Assembly (NCBI GenBank): GCA_030490835.1
Contig: CM059975.1
Coordinates: forward strand, 10,483,579-10,547,578
From: Annona cherimola
Lineage: Eukaryota; Streptophyta; Magnoliopsida; Magnoliales; Annonaceae
Direction of reading: 5' to 3'
Length of the DNA stretch: 64,000 nucleotides
In this document: piece after piece, positions 13,472-24,580 of the stretch
Numbering within the stretch: position 1 is the first letter of the stretch
How the letters are laid out: every line of letters starts with the position of its first letter
The notes under the pieces: model-generated
What the model was told of the DNA's origin: nothing
Databases searched by the model: none
The model's input: only the letters and a program-made list of their open reading frames with translations
Made by a program: the position numbers and the translations under genes

Positions 13472-16400
13472 GTCCGTTGTGCTAAATAGATTTCTTACAC
13501 CAAAACGTGTTTGATACAGTTGGGCCTCTGATAATGAGCTCAACGGCACAATACCAGACTTCATAGGGAACTGGAGAAAGCTTAAGGCTGTGTAAGTTAA
13601 TGAGATCTGCTTTTCATCTCTCAGTTGGTTTTTCTTGTCTGTGTCACTGAATACCAGTTCCGTTTGACCCAATGGTTCATTTTATTCTCTTTAGCGCTAT
13701 GGTTGTTTTGTCTAACTGTTGGATCATTCTCACAACATGGTCTTGGATATAGCCATAGACCAGCCCATTGACCAACATGAATTGTTGAAGCGAATTTTAT
13801 CATTTTTCTTGGATGATTTTTGACTCATAAATGCTTATACAGGAGGTTTCAAGGGAATAATTTTGATGGCCCAATACCAGAAGCTCTCTCCAATTTAACG
13901 TCTCTAACTGATTTGTGAGTATCCACATTTCTGTGTCATCTCTGAGTTCACACACACAATTATTCCATTTGTTTCATCTAATTTAGGGTGTGCTTGTTAA
14001 AAGAGAATTTTTCACTCAAAACTTTTCAATCTAAAACTTCTTATCTTTTACAATTATACTATTTTTTAATTATTTCTTTACATATGTCTGTACAAATTAT
14101 CCTAATTTTCAATCATTTCTACATAATTATCAATACAACTAACCTATTTATTTTTAACTTTATTTTCTTTATTCCTTATTATTACCTCTATTATATCATA
14201 TTATTTTCTCTCATTTCAAAAATTTTTACGGCAAAAACTTTTCAACAAAAGTTTTATTACTTTCCAAATACACCTTTATTTATTTAACAACCATGTAGGC
14301 GAATTGGGGAGATTAAGAACGGGACCTCATCATTGGCATTTATCAGGAACCTGAAGAACTTAACCATCTTGTGAGTAATCATTAACCATTTTCTTTATAT
14401 AAATTATTTCTTCACTGTTCTTGTTGCTGTTGATGTTGCTGTGGCGCAACTAATTGTGTTCTTGTGCAGAATATTAAGAAACAACAGGATTTCAGGTTCA
14501 ATCCCATCCAACATCGGAGAATATCAATCCTTACAGAGCATGTAAGCTGTTGACTTACTCCCGTGAATAATACTAATTTGTTATTGTTTTATTCTCATAT
14601 GTCAGCTTGCCTTGGTAATTCAAAGTCGTCATCGTAAACCGTGAACACTAAAGGCTGAAAACTATGGAATGAAAGCTGTCTCATGTACACTTGATTTGAA
14701 TAGTTCCAACATAGATCAGCCAGCCTATAAATCATACTCGAATGCTTTGGACCGAGAAACCAGAGACCTTCTATCTAGTAGTTTGCAACCTGCCACCAGT
14801 GCTATCACATTGGGTTATTTGCTTTGCATTGTCACACTTACATTATTCTTTTGTGTTCAAAATCAGAGATTTGAGCTTCAACAACTTAACTGGTGAGATT
14901 GCAAGTTCTCTCTTCAATTTGAGTTCTCTTGCTTATTTGTAAGTGACCAACCTTTCTGTTCAAGCTATCCTGACGTTTGCAACATTTTTTCATTTGACCA
15001 TAATTTTGATGACGCATCTGTATGTTGCTTCTGAGATTTCAATCTACAGGTTCCTTGGAAATAACAACTTTTCAGGTGGCCTGCCTGCTAGTAAAAGCTC
15101 ATCACTCACCACAATGTGCGTTCTTCTGACGCATTTTAACTGAATCGCTCGCCCAAATTGTATTTCCTTGTTTGGCTGCGTCCAATAAGTAACAAATTAT
15201 AATGCGTAATCTGCATTATACTGGGCAGATAGGTAAAGCACCGAAAGTACAAGACTGATGCTTCTTTCCTTTGGCATGTTTATGCTTTCTTCGCAGAGAT
15301 TTGTCGTATAATCAACTATCTGGAAGTCTTCCTTCATGGACCAAAGAGAGCTTACAACTGTATGTCTAAAACAATACCAAACCTTGTTATTTTCAGTTTT
15401 CTTCTCCGCTCAATGCATTGACTTCTAAAAATGGTTAATCGAATTGACAATGTGGTTCTATTCATTGGGTCTTTAGTCAAATAGGTACCCCCGAGTCGCT
15501 ATAAACACCAATCTAGATGAGTCTTGATTTTGCTTCCCATGGCACAGATTATGCTAGGTTTGAATCGGATTAAGATATCTTGTCACTCAATAGGATGCCT
15601 CTAAGATGATGCAGAGGCAAATTTCAGCAGATGCTGATCATAAGACAATTTTTCAGGAATTTGGTCGCCAACAACTTTGTGATTGGCAGCACGAATGATG
15701 ACAGGTAACTAGAAACACTTCTATGCCTCTAACAGGCAAAAACATGCTAGGAAGTTCTTATAACTGTTCAAGTGAAGTGCATCTTGTACTTTCTTTATAT
15801 CTCTCTAAGAGATGTTTATAATCCATTAAAACTAAACCTTTTAGACCTTTTGTTTTTAGTGCTTTGCCTTTGGGATTGAATTGCCTTCAGCGGAACTTTC
15901 CGTGTAATCGTGGTTTACCACGCTGTAAGTTATCTCCTCTTCCCCAGCTTCCTTTAGACGAGTTGATCAAATGGCAAATAATGGATTTGACAAGATCACT
16001 AATAAGAAAACAAGCAATGTTGTCTATTTTGACGGATTATAAAGCCAACCATAACCATATTTGTATATTGTGCATCTTTTGATAATTTCACTCTCGTATT
16101 GATTTACAGATTCCAGGTTTGCAGTCAACTGTGGTGGTGGAGAAATGACAAGTGTTGAAGGAATGTTTTTTGACCGTGATGATGAAAGTCTTGGTCCTGC
16201 AACCTATTATGTTGACACTGAAACTAGGTGGGCTGTCAGCAGTGTTGGGAGGTTCAACGAGAACCCAAATCCATCATACATCAGAAATTCTTCCTCTCCG
16301 CTCTCAAATACCTTAGATTCAGGGCTGTTCCAGAAGGCAAGGCTATCACCAAGTTCACTTAGATACTTTGGACTTGGTCTTCAGAACGGACAGTATACCG

Positions 16401-19400
16401 TAACCATGCAATTTGCCGAGATAATAATAGAAGATTCAACTACTTATCGTAGTCTGGGAAGGCGTTTTTTTGATGTTTATGCTCAGGTGTGTTTTGAATG
16501 ATAGGATACATTTCCAAAATGTGATTTTGGAAGCAATGCTGAGTTGAGTTGTGAAAACTAGAATCGATCGAATAGTAAATGAAAATTGTTTGTCTTTCTT
16601 CTAGAATTTGGTTATGAATTTGTTATGCTTGCAATATATATAACTATTTTATTACATTGATTTTGCCCTATTTTAAAATGAAGCCCATACACATGTTAAA
16701 TTTGGATGAAAATTGATACGCTAATAAAGTAAAAAAATTATAAATACAATGAGTGAGGTAGATGTTAATTTCATGATCAAGTGGATTCCATTTGCATTTG
16801 AAGCACTCTAATCAGGGTGCATTCGAATGCATTATATATATGCATACATACTGCTGAGTCTTTGACACTGTTAATTCCTACCCCAGGGAAATCTTCAATT
16901 GAAGAATTTTAATATAAAAAATGCAGCAGGAGGGTCATCAAATCGGGCTGTTGTGAGAACATTCAAGGTGAATGTAACTAAGAATTTCCTTGAAATCCAT
17001 CTCTTCTGGGCAGGAAAAGGGACTTGCTGCATACCTGTGCACGGTACTTATGGTCCTTCCATTTCAGCCATCAGTGCCACTCCAGGTAACAAATTCTAAA
17101 GCACAGATTCTAGATATTCATTATGTATTTTACAGCTTTATACTAATAGCTGAAATTAATGGCTTTTTTACTGTTCAGATTTCGTACCAACTGTTAATGA
17201 TCAGCCACCATCAACTGGTTCAAAAAAGAAGAAAACTGGTTTAATTGTGGGGATTGTAGTTGGTGTTGTTGCTCTGAGCTTTATATTTTTTGCACTTCTT
17301 ATTCGGAGACAAAGGAGAAGAGACATTGATGACGATGAAGGTAACACCAACATGCTATTCGTAGTAAACCTGGATGTTCAACTGATTGCACTGCAGTTCT
17401 CACTGCAAGGGGAATGGAAAAAGTTGGCGGTGACACCGTTTACAATGATTGAAACTTCTTTCATGGCGGTGACACCGTTTACAATGATTGAAATTTCTTT
17501 CATTGCCAACTACAATATTTTGTAATTTTGTTGACTTGATATATATTATATTTCAATTAGATATATCATTTGAAAATAGTGAAGAGCATGTATATTGAAA
17601 TCCAATATCATGCAAGTGACAAGATGGAATTATTAGTGAGAAATTAGAAAATAGAAGTGATTAACAGTGATTAATAACGGGAAAAACACCACCTAAAATT
17701 TCAAATAACAAAATATTATGACACAGCAGGACTTCCAGTTACTGCTTTGTTTTCCTACTTCAGAACTGGCGTATACCCAAGTAGTCATCGGTGACAATTC
17801 AAGGTCGAGCAAATTTCTAGAAATATGGCTTTTGGGGTCTGAAAGAAGGAAAATTACTATCCCCTCCACAGGACTGACTATTTTCATGAAAAGAAAACAC
17901 AAAGCAGTAGGCGTTTGTTTGTTTTTGCCTGTTGTTCTTCTGTCTTTGACACATCCAATCATCCTTAGGAGACAATTGGATGTGCTGTTGAACAGAATTG
18001 CAGCATTGTACTAAGTGAGCTGGAAATGATGTCAACTTATTTTTATATCAGGGGATATTATTGAGATGCATTTATGCTACCTGGTGAGAGTAACCATATA
18101 AGGATTATAACAGCACTTCACCACTTCATTAAGAATGCTAAGAGTACTCGGCTACTTTATCTGCATGGGAAACACTCGCATTCTAATCGTTTTCGCATAT
18201 TTGTTACTTCGGGTATAGAACATGAACATTTCCTATTTTAAATGAATCACAGATTTCCAAAGTATAGCTGGCAGACCAGATACTTTCAGCTATTCAGAAC
18301 TCAAGAATGCTACAGAGGACTTCAGTCCCGCAAATAAGTTGGGTGAGGGAGGATTTGGTGCTGTTTATAAGGTAAGATTGAGACCATTGGTATCAAAATA
18401 TATCTGAATTAGTTAACATCCATGAACTGCAAACGGGAACTCTAGTTTGGAACTTGTGTCATAATCATATGTTCCCACTCTGTTAGCCTAGGGAGGGCCC
18501 TTTCCAGAGAAAAAAGACTAGAAACTACTGGAAAGCCTATTTTTACCTTATTTGGTTGAGAAACTGGATGCCAGCTCCAATTTCCTAAGATAAACAGTCA
18601 TTTTGCTACTCTTTTTGCCATTTGACATAGAAGGACAACACAAACATTCATATAAGAGGCTGATGTATCAATGCACAGTAGAGATAGGTCTATGCACAAA
18701 GAAGCATATATCTACTAATGTTAATGCAAGATTACAATAACTGAAGTAATGGTTTTTTCAAAATCTATTCGTTCGTTTTCTTGTAGGGAACACTTTCAGA
18801 TGGAAGTCTAGTGGCTGTCAAACAACTTTTAGTGCCATCTCGCCAAGCAAAGAGTCAATTTGTGACAGAGATTTCTATGATTTCTGCAGTGCAACATAAG
18901 AACCTTGTAAAGTTATATGGTTACTGCATTGAGGGCAACAAGAGACTTCTGGTTTACGAGTATCTTGAAAAGAAGAGCCTCGATCAAGCACTCTTTGGTA
19001 TGTGAGAACACCAATTTGTATCATCAAAAACATTCTTGATCTAGGAGAAACGAAAAACTCTATGACGTACAATGAGAGATGCAGTCCTATGAATCAAACA
19101 TGTCAATGTGCCACTACCTTTTTGTTTTGTGGCTATCACCATGGATTTTGGATGCTTTAAGCCTACTAACTTCTGACGTGGTCTAAACTCTGAAGTTCAA
19201 CATCAGTTTCTCAAATGCAGTGCTGAATGATGACTACATGACCTTATACTATATTCATGATTAGAAGATGATTCCCACTTATGAGTCTCTCTCCTTTCTG
19301 TAATCAGTAGACATTTCTTACTGTTTGTCATCTACTTGCAGGAAAGGGCAAGCTGAACCTAGATTGGCCTACCCGCTATGGTATATGCTTAGGTACAGCA

Positions 19401-20556
19401 AGGGGTCTTGCTTATCTCCACGAACAGTCAAGGCTCCGAATTGTACACAGAGACATTAAGGCTAGCAATATTCTGCTTGATGCTGAACTCGCACCCAAGA
19501 TTTCAGACTTTGGATTAGCCAAGCTATATGATGATAAGAAGACCCACATCAGCACGCGGGTCGCAGGGACAATGTAAGCAACCAAATATCTCCTTTGTTG
19601 TCTGTTGAAGAACCAAACTTCCTCATAGTTAACATGAATTTTGGACTTTCATTTTCCTAGTATGAAGGCGTAACAATGTTGCAATTTGAAGTATTTCCAG
19701 TTGGATTTGGAAGAGGTTCCTTCTGATTTGGGTTGTTTCTATGATTTTAGTTCAATAAGGCATCAAAACACATCTTACTCACTAATTTTGATTATTCGTT
19801 TAAATGACCTTTATTTTCTTGTTGTCGAAGAGGGTACCTTGCACCGGAGTATGCCATGCGTGGGCATCTGACTGAAAAGGCTGATGTCTTTTCATTTGGT
19901 GTTGTCACACTTGAGATCGTCAGTGGAAGGTCAAATCAAGAATCAAGCTCGGATCAGGAGAAGAGATATCTCCTTGAATGGGTAAGACATTTTTTCTCCT
20001 TTCATTCATCCCACAAAATTCAGACTTGAAAGCTTTTGATAATCAATTTAGAAAGATGGGATTGATGCCATCACCATCACCACTATTGAATTTCCTTCAA
20101 TGTGTCCTTGCTAGATACATCATGATTTGGTAAATGTTTATATTTTAGGCTTGGAATCTTCATGAAAATAGTAGAGCATTGGAGCTCATGGATCCAACAC
20201 TACCGGAGTACAATGAAGGAGAAGCACTGTGCCTAATTGGAGTAGCACTTCTTTGCACTCAAGCAACCCCATCATTGCGCCCACCCATGTCACATGTTGT
20301 AGCAATGCTATCAGGCAACATTGAAGTCGGCTGCGTCAATTCAAGGCCTGGCTACCTAACAGACTTGCAGTTTGAAGAAGAGGGAGACAGCTTCATGACC
20401 ATTATTGACGACTCTAGAGAAATGACAGGAACAACAACCACCACTACCACAGATACTACTACTACCAGTCCCCAAGGTGGCTGCCCTTCCTCCTCAACCC
20501 CTCATTGGGATCGATCACCTAAAGCCTCTCAACCAATGCTGCTGAATGAATTGTAG
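6839..20556 (+). CDS. RLK1: LRR-malectin receptor-like serine/threonine kinase (LRR-VIII-2, At1g56140-like)
   Basis: Probable plasma-membrane receptor kinase. I joined 24 exons: 6839-6959, 7667-7868, 8584-8655, 10041-10112, 12363-12434, 12861-12932, 13353-13424, 13520-13591, 13843-13914, 14299-14370, 14470-14541, 14867-14938, 15050-15115, 15297-15359, 15657-15704, 15860-15924, 16110-16486, 16887-17085, 17179-17340, 18253-18371, 18787-18997, 19342-19573, 19831-19981, 20149-20556. They form one open frame of 1047 residues. Order: signal peptide (about 1-30); Cys-containing N-cap with WNMSGNPC and CHIT; LRRs about 108-391, ten of them encoded by 72-nt phase-2 exons; malectin domain about 429-620 ([33 protein letters not shown]); transmembrane helix about 641-663; kinase with LGEGGFG at 704-710, Lys726, HRD 820-822 and DFG 840-842, so an active RD kinase is expected. 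The C-terminal tail is threonine-rich. The family is known; ligand and role are not visible here. Exon joins are from splice consensus and family motifs, not from transcripts. Confidence 0.93.
7885..8345. repeat. AT-rich dispersed repeat in RLK1 intron 2
   Basis: Same family as 4560-4990, with TTGACCATAATTGCAAAATAC and CGTCATTACGATGATGC. A 44-bp stretch (TTTCAAAGATTAAGTAAACATA...) is repeated in tandem near 8221-8320. Confidence 0.5.
8700..8990. repeat. Foldback element in RLK1 intron 3
   Basis: Inverted halves around AATCAGTGGCATTTTTAGTAATC and ACTAACGTACCATTGATTTT. The ends are decayed. It lies just after the LRR exon that ends at 8655. Confidence 0.5.
9055..9425. repeat. Foldback element in RLK1 intron 3, same subfamily as 3050-3390
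   Basis: From AAGTGATTTTGTTAAG to CCAAATTAACATAATCATT, with ATACTTATTTATCTAAATGTATTTAA mirrored by ACACTTAGATAAATAAATGT. This shows the subfamily is repeated and not a chance palindrome. Confidence 0.55.
9650..9925. repeat. Foldback element in RLK1 intron 3
   Basis: Ends near GGGTGTACTTAGC and the GGCTTCAATGGCGCACC partner. The interior has AAGTGTATTTAACATG and its partner GTTAAATACACTTAG. Part of the right centre is missing. It ends about 115 bp before an LRR exon. Confidence 0.5.
10830..11965. mobile_element. Possible transposon in RLK1 intron 4
   Basis: A 1.1-kb block bounded by the 10-bp inverted pair GGGTGCACAC (10830-10839) and GTGTGCACCC (11956-11965). The sides carry GGGTTAAACC / GGGTTGAACC-like motifs and the core is AT-rich. 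I found no target duplication and no coding frame, so this is tentative. Confidence 0.35.
13431..13470 (+). repeat. (CT)20 microsatellite in RLK1 intron 7
   Basis: Forty bases of pure CT starting six bases after the exon 7 splice donor. The whole intron is 95 bp (13425-13519), so the microsatellite makes up over 40% of it. Confidence 0.95.
13986..14275. mobile_element. Tourist-like MITE in RLK1 intron 9
   Basis: Starts GGGTGTGCTTGTT after TTA and ends CCAAATACACC. The interior matches the 4017-4308 copy. The right end is slightly decayed. It fills most of the intron between two LRR exons. Confidence 0.65.
17426..17503 (+). repeat. 39-bp tandem duplication in RLK1 intron 19
   Basis: GGCGGTGACACCGTTTACAA and the bases after it occur twice in a row, at 17426 and 17465, with one or two differences. 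It lies 86 bp after the transmembrane exon and is not part of the coding sequence. Confidence 0.8.
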
Positions 20557-22148
20557 GAGATGGGTGATGACAATATTATTCTCTCAATCAATCCAGGCAT
20601 CATGGATTAATTTTCCCTGCATGTGTTTGTGACTTTGTGCAGTTACTGGAGAGAATATACAACAAATGAATGATGTATAATGACATAGGACGCCAGCAGA
20701 TGGATCGTCGTGGAAAAGTTTGGAGATGGTAGAATGGTGTGCCACCATAATTTTTATCTAGAAAGAGTTACTGGAGCCATGGATACTAAAAGAAAGCTCT
20801 TTTCCAATCCAACATCGTGGTAACTAAAGTGAATTCGGTTGAGCCCAAATTTGATTTCAAAATCCAGTGTTTGTGCTTGAATCATGGCCGCTGAAGTTTC
20901 TGTGGCCTTTTTTTACTTTTCGGTAAATTGTGTGTTGTTTACTATTTTGTAAATTATGTCTGTCAGGAGTTTTTGCAATTTTTTTGCACAGGGGCTTTGT
21001 TAGGATTAGGGTTGGTTTGCTTCCTAATAAATACGTTATGTTGTTCATTTAGACAGACTTTGAATAATATCATTGAATTTCTCCTAAATTTATGTTTGAA
21101 GTTTTGTGCTTGAAATTTGTTTATCAACCTAGTGCCAGCTTTCGCTTTCACGCCTACTCACTGTGTTATATGACCATCAAATACTAATATATTTGTGTAT
21201 ATGAGTTTAGAGAACAATTTTTGTTGGGGCAAGAGATGAGGACAACTAAGATTAGAAGCTTTAAATATCTTAAAAACGTATGCACGCCCGGAACTAGTCT
21301 ACTCAGACTGAATTATACCACAATTGCCTAATTCTAATATAGTGTGTGTCGAAGAGTACTCGCTTGGCTGCGGCGGCTGCAACAACGTTAGTCTACTGGT
21401 GAGCAACTCATTAATCTGGCACTAGTGATTACTGTATTCTCTGGACTGCAATGATGATGACGACGATGTAGCATTTGCAGCGAAGGATTGTCCATAGCTC
21501 CCCCGGTCAGCCAATTGCTTCTGTACCAGTGATGGGAAGCTCCAAATTTTGCTTTATTTATACTAAGTTTCTCCATTGTTTCCGAACATAAGGGCTTTTC
21601 TTGTGTACTTCCGTTAGTGGAATGTTGTGTATTTCTAAACGAGCTATTTTTTGTTGTAATTTCGGTCTTAAAGCAAAAGGAAATTCGACATTTCTTTCCA
21701 ACTTCGCCCCACTATTCAAATTACTGCAAATTCTACATTTTTACCCCTCAGACTAACAAAGAAACGTGGGGCATTGGAAGTAAGACTTATACTGATATAT
21801 GCTATGACTTATACTGATATACGCTCTATCATGGATGAGTCTGTCTACTAGCTCTGTCATTTGGAAATGTTTGCTTAACAGGATCCTTCATTGTAAGTTA
21901 TGGCAAAATTTATCCTTCCGGATCAGTTCATTCAGAAGGCAGATAAACAGGATTGACTCTGACGGTTGGACTGGACAACCAGTTCAACGATTTCTGCGTG
22001 TAAAAGCACCAAAAGAACAAGATTGGGAGCGGGAACCAGGTTGATGAATTATCAAATCCTCATTTGTGTTTACAACTTGAATAGATGATGATGAAATAGA
22101 ATTTTCAAAAATAATATTCTTATTTTTAAAAATTGACAACTTTACTAA

Positions 22149-22697
22149 CTCGTTTGTTTTTTACACTAACTTTTCAACCTAAAATTTTTCACTTTACATA
22201 ATTATCTTATTTTTTAAAATTATTTGTTTAGTTTTTCGTATACAATTAGTTTATTTTTGAATCATTTCTATACAATTATTCATATATCTAATCCATCTAT
22301 TTTAGATTTATTTTCTTTACTCTTCATCATTACCCCTACATATCACATCATTTTCTTCCATTTCAAAAACTTTTACACCAAGGATGTGTTCGGTTGAGTA
22401 TAAAACTTTTTAACTAGAATTTTTCAATAAAATTTTTTTCACTCTTTATAATTACTTTTTTAATTATTTTTTTCATATTTTCCTATACAAACTAGTCTAC
22501 TATTCAATAATTTCTATACTACTGGCCACACAACGAATTTATATATTTTAACTTTATTCTCTTTATACTTCATCATTAACCTCACATCATTTTCTATCAA
22601 TTTAACAACTTTTACACGGACAACTTTTCATCAAAATTTTTTATCATTTTCCAAACATACTTTTCATCAAAATTTTATGGCTTCTCAAACACACCCT
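22149..22697. mobile_element. Two adjacent Tourist-like MITE copies downstream of RLK1
   Basis: A decayed copy (about 22149-22381) is followed directly by a second (about 22382-22697) that runs from GGATGTGTTCGG to CTCAAACACACCC. Both contain the ACTTTTCAACCTAAAATTTTTC / AATTATTTTTT type interior of the family. Confidence 0.55.
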
Positions 22698-23842
22698 GCT
22701 TAGGTATTTCTAATACAAATTTTCTCCACCTCATACAATCTTACTTATTCCGAGCAGACAACAACACTTTTCTTCATTTCACGTTCTCATCCCAACCAAA
22801 GTCATGAACAGGCATAAATTTCATTTTTCGACAGTGGGGGAGAACTTAGATCATCAAAGAACAATCGAGACAAGTCCCGACTACTCTGGCAAACACAAAG
22901 GAAAAAAGGGGCAGATGAATTTACCTCTTCATGGCGGCCGTTATAAGTATCTACCAAGCAAGTCGCGGACAGTAAAAATAAATCAAGAGCATTTCTAGTG
23001 CACGAGGACAAAAAAGATTTTGGACGGAGATGCAACTCCTAACCATAATCTAGATAAGTGGGTATGAGTAAGGTATAAATAATTATATGACCTCTTAAAT
23101 AGCTTACGGATAGGATAGATACGTTGTGCATCCGGAACCGACCCACATATGTACTTTTATAGGTAATTAGTTAAGTATGTATAATTATACATGTATATAA
23201 TATACATTATATAGCATGTATTGTGTTTTGTCCATGACGTCTTGTGTGCATATCCATTTTAATAAATTCAAATTCAAATTAATCTTATGCTCTATAGAGT
23301 TGTAGATTGTAAAATAAAAAATCGGTTTAATTATATATACATATCATTGATTTATGAAAGTATTACGTATCATTGATTTTTGAAAGCCTTTTATAAATAA
23401 ACTTATGAATTGTGATTGCAGTATATTAATAGTTTTAATGATTAAGTTGTGACATTCTATACTTTATATTTTTATACGATAATGTAAATAATAACATGTG
23501 TATCCATGATTTTAAAATGTAAATGAGGATTGTTTTATATTATTTAAAATAATATAGGAATTTTTTTTAAAAAATGTTATTTTTAAGTATTAAAAGAACC
23601 GATTTAGAACCAAAATTGGAACTGACCCTATGGGTAATAGGTAAGATAAGATATACTAAGAACCGAATTGACAAACGGGTAAGGTAAGATAGACTTTTTG
23701 CAAATAAGGTATGGGTATGCTAGACCACTATTAAAACCGAATCAACCTGGGTTGCACTCTTAATTTTGGAAGTCAAGATAAATAAAAAAAAAGATGAGGA
23801 TTAGAAGGAAAAAAATTGAGCGTCATGGGTCTAGGATAATTA

Positions 23843-24108
23843 TGGTGTGTTTGGCAATGTGTAAAACATGTTAAGTTAAAATTTTTTACTCTCTATAATT
23901 ACTCTATTTTTTAATAATTTTTTCATATTTTCATATATAATTGTTATACTTTTTAATTACTCTTACACAACTATCAGCACAACTAACTTATCTATTTTAA
24001 CTTTATCTTCTTTACTCTTTATCATTATCCCCATTATATCACATTACTTTACAACTTTTAATCTCTAAAAACTTTTATGGAAAGTGTTATTCATTCTCGT
24101 AAACACCC
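23843..24108. mobile_element. Tourist-like MITE with TTA duplication, upstream of CCDA
   Basis: 266-bp element from TGGTGTGTTTGGC to GTAAACACCC, with TTA at 23840-23842 and 24109-24111. The interior matches the family. It ends about 470 bp before the first candidate CCDA exon. Confidence 0.65.
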
Positions 24109-24364
24109 TTAATCAAGAAGATGATGGAAATTGGAAAGATTGGCCGTGTTGATGATAGGCATAAGTGGATTTGGGCCTAGCCTACAAACTTCTTCAAGCC
24201 CATCCAAAATGACACTCTCTTCTGTCAAGAAGCAGCAGAAATCATGGTCTCCAACTTTCCATCCTTAGGATTGTTCGTCCCTGAGACTAGCTGGATCCGG
24301 GAGTCGTCGCTAAATTGGTGCTTAAAAAGATGTCGTTGATTCTTAGCCGCTGCAGCAGCGCACC

Positions 24365-24396
24365 CCGCACGCCCACGCCCACGCCCACGCCCACAC
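24365..24396 (+). repeat. (GCCCAC)n short tandem repeat
   Basis: Four GCCCAC units in an unusually GC-rich patch about 190 bp before the first candidate CCDA exon. It may lie in the 5' leader or promoter of CCDA. Confidence 0.8.
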
Positions 24397-24580
24397 CTCG
24401 AATTTCCGCAACTTCCATCAGGAGAAGAAAGCTGTTGGGTCAGCTTCTCCCTCTCTTGTTTCACCACTAAACTAGTTCTATTCTACTACCGATCAGCGCA
24501 GGAGAGTGCCAAAAAAAAGCTTCTGCAGATATATTTAAACTCCCCTGGCCGCCAAAATCCCATTTCTATCAAGTTCCTGA

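Larger units (their letters stand above)
20557..24580. other. Intergenic DNA between RLK1 and CCDA
   Basis: The first 500 bp should hold the RLK1 3' UTR (an AATAAA is at 21026-21031). Two Tourist-like MITEs lie at 22149-22697 and one at 23843-24108. About 23040-23765 has GGGTAAGG / ACCGAATT-type repeats, as in the hAT-type elements, but no clean ends. No convincing gene is seen on either strand. Confidence 0.55.

Noticed and set aside
24225..24467. Minus-strand frame with an Arg-Gly repeat
   Set aside because: Produced by the GCCCAC tandem repeat read on the other strand; no other sign of a gene.
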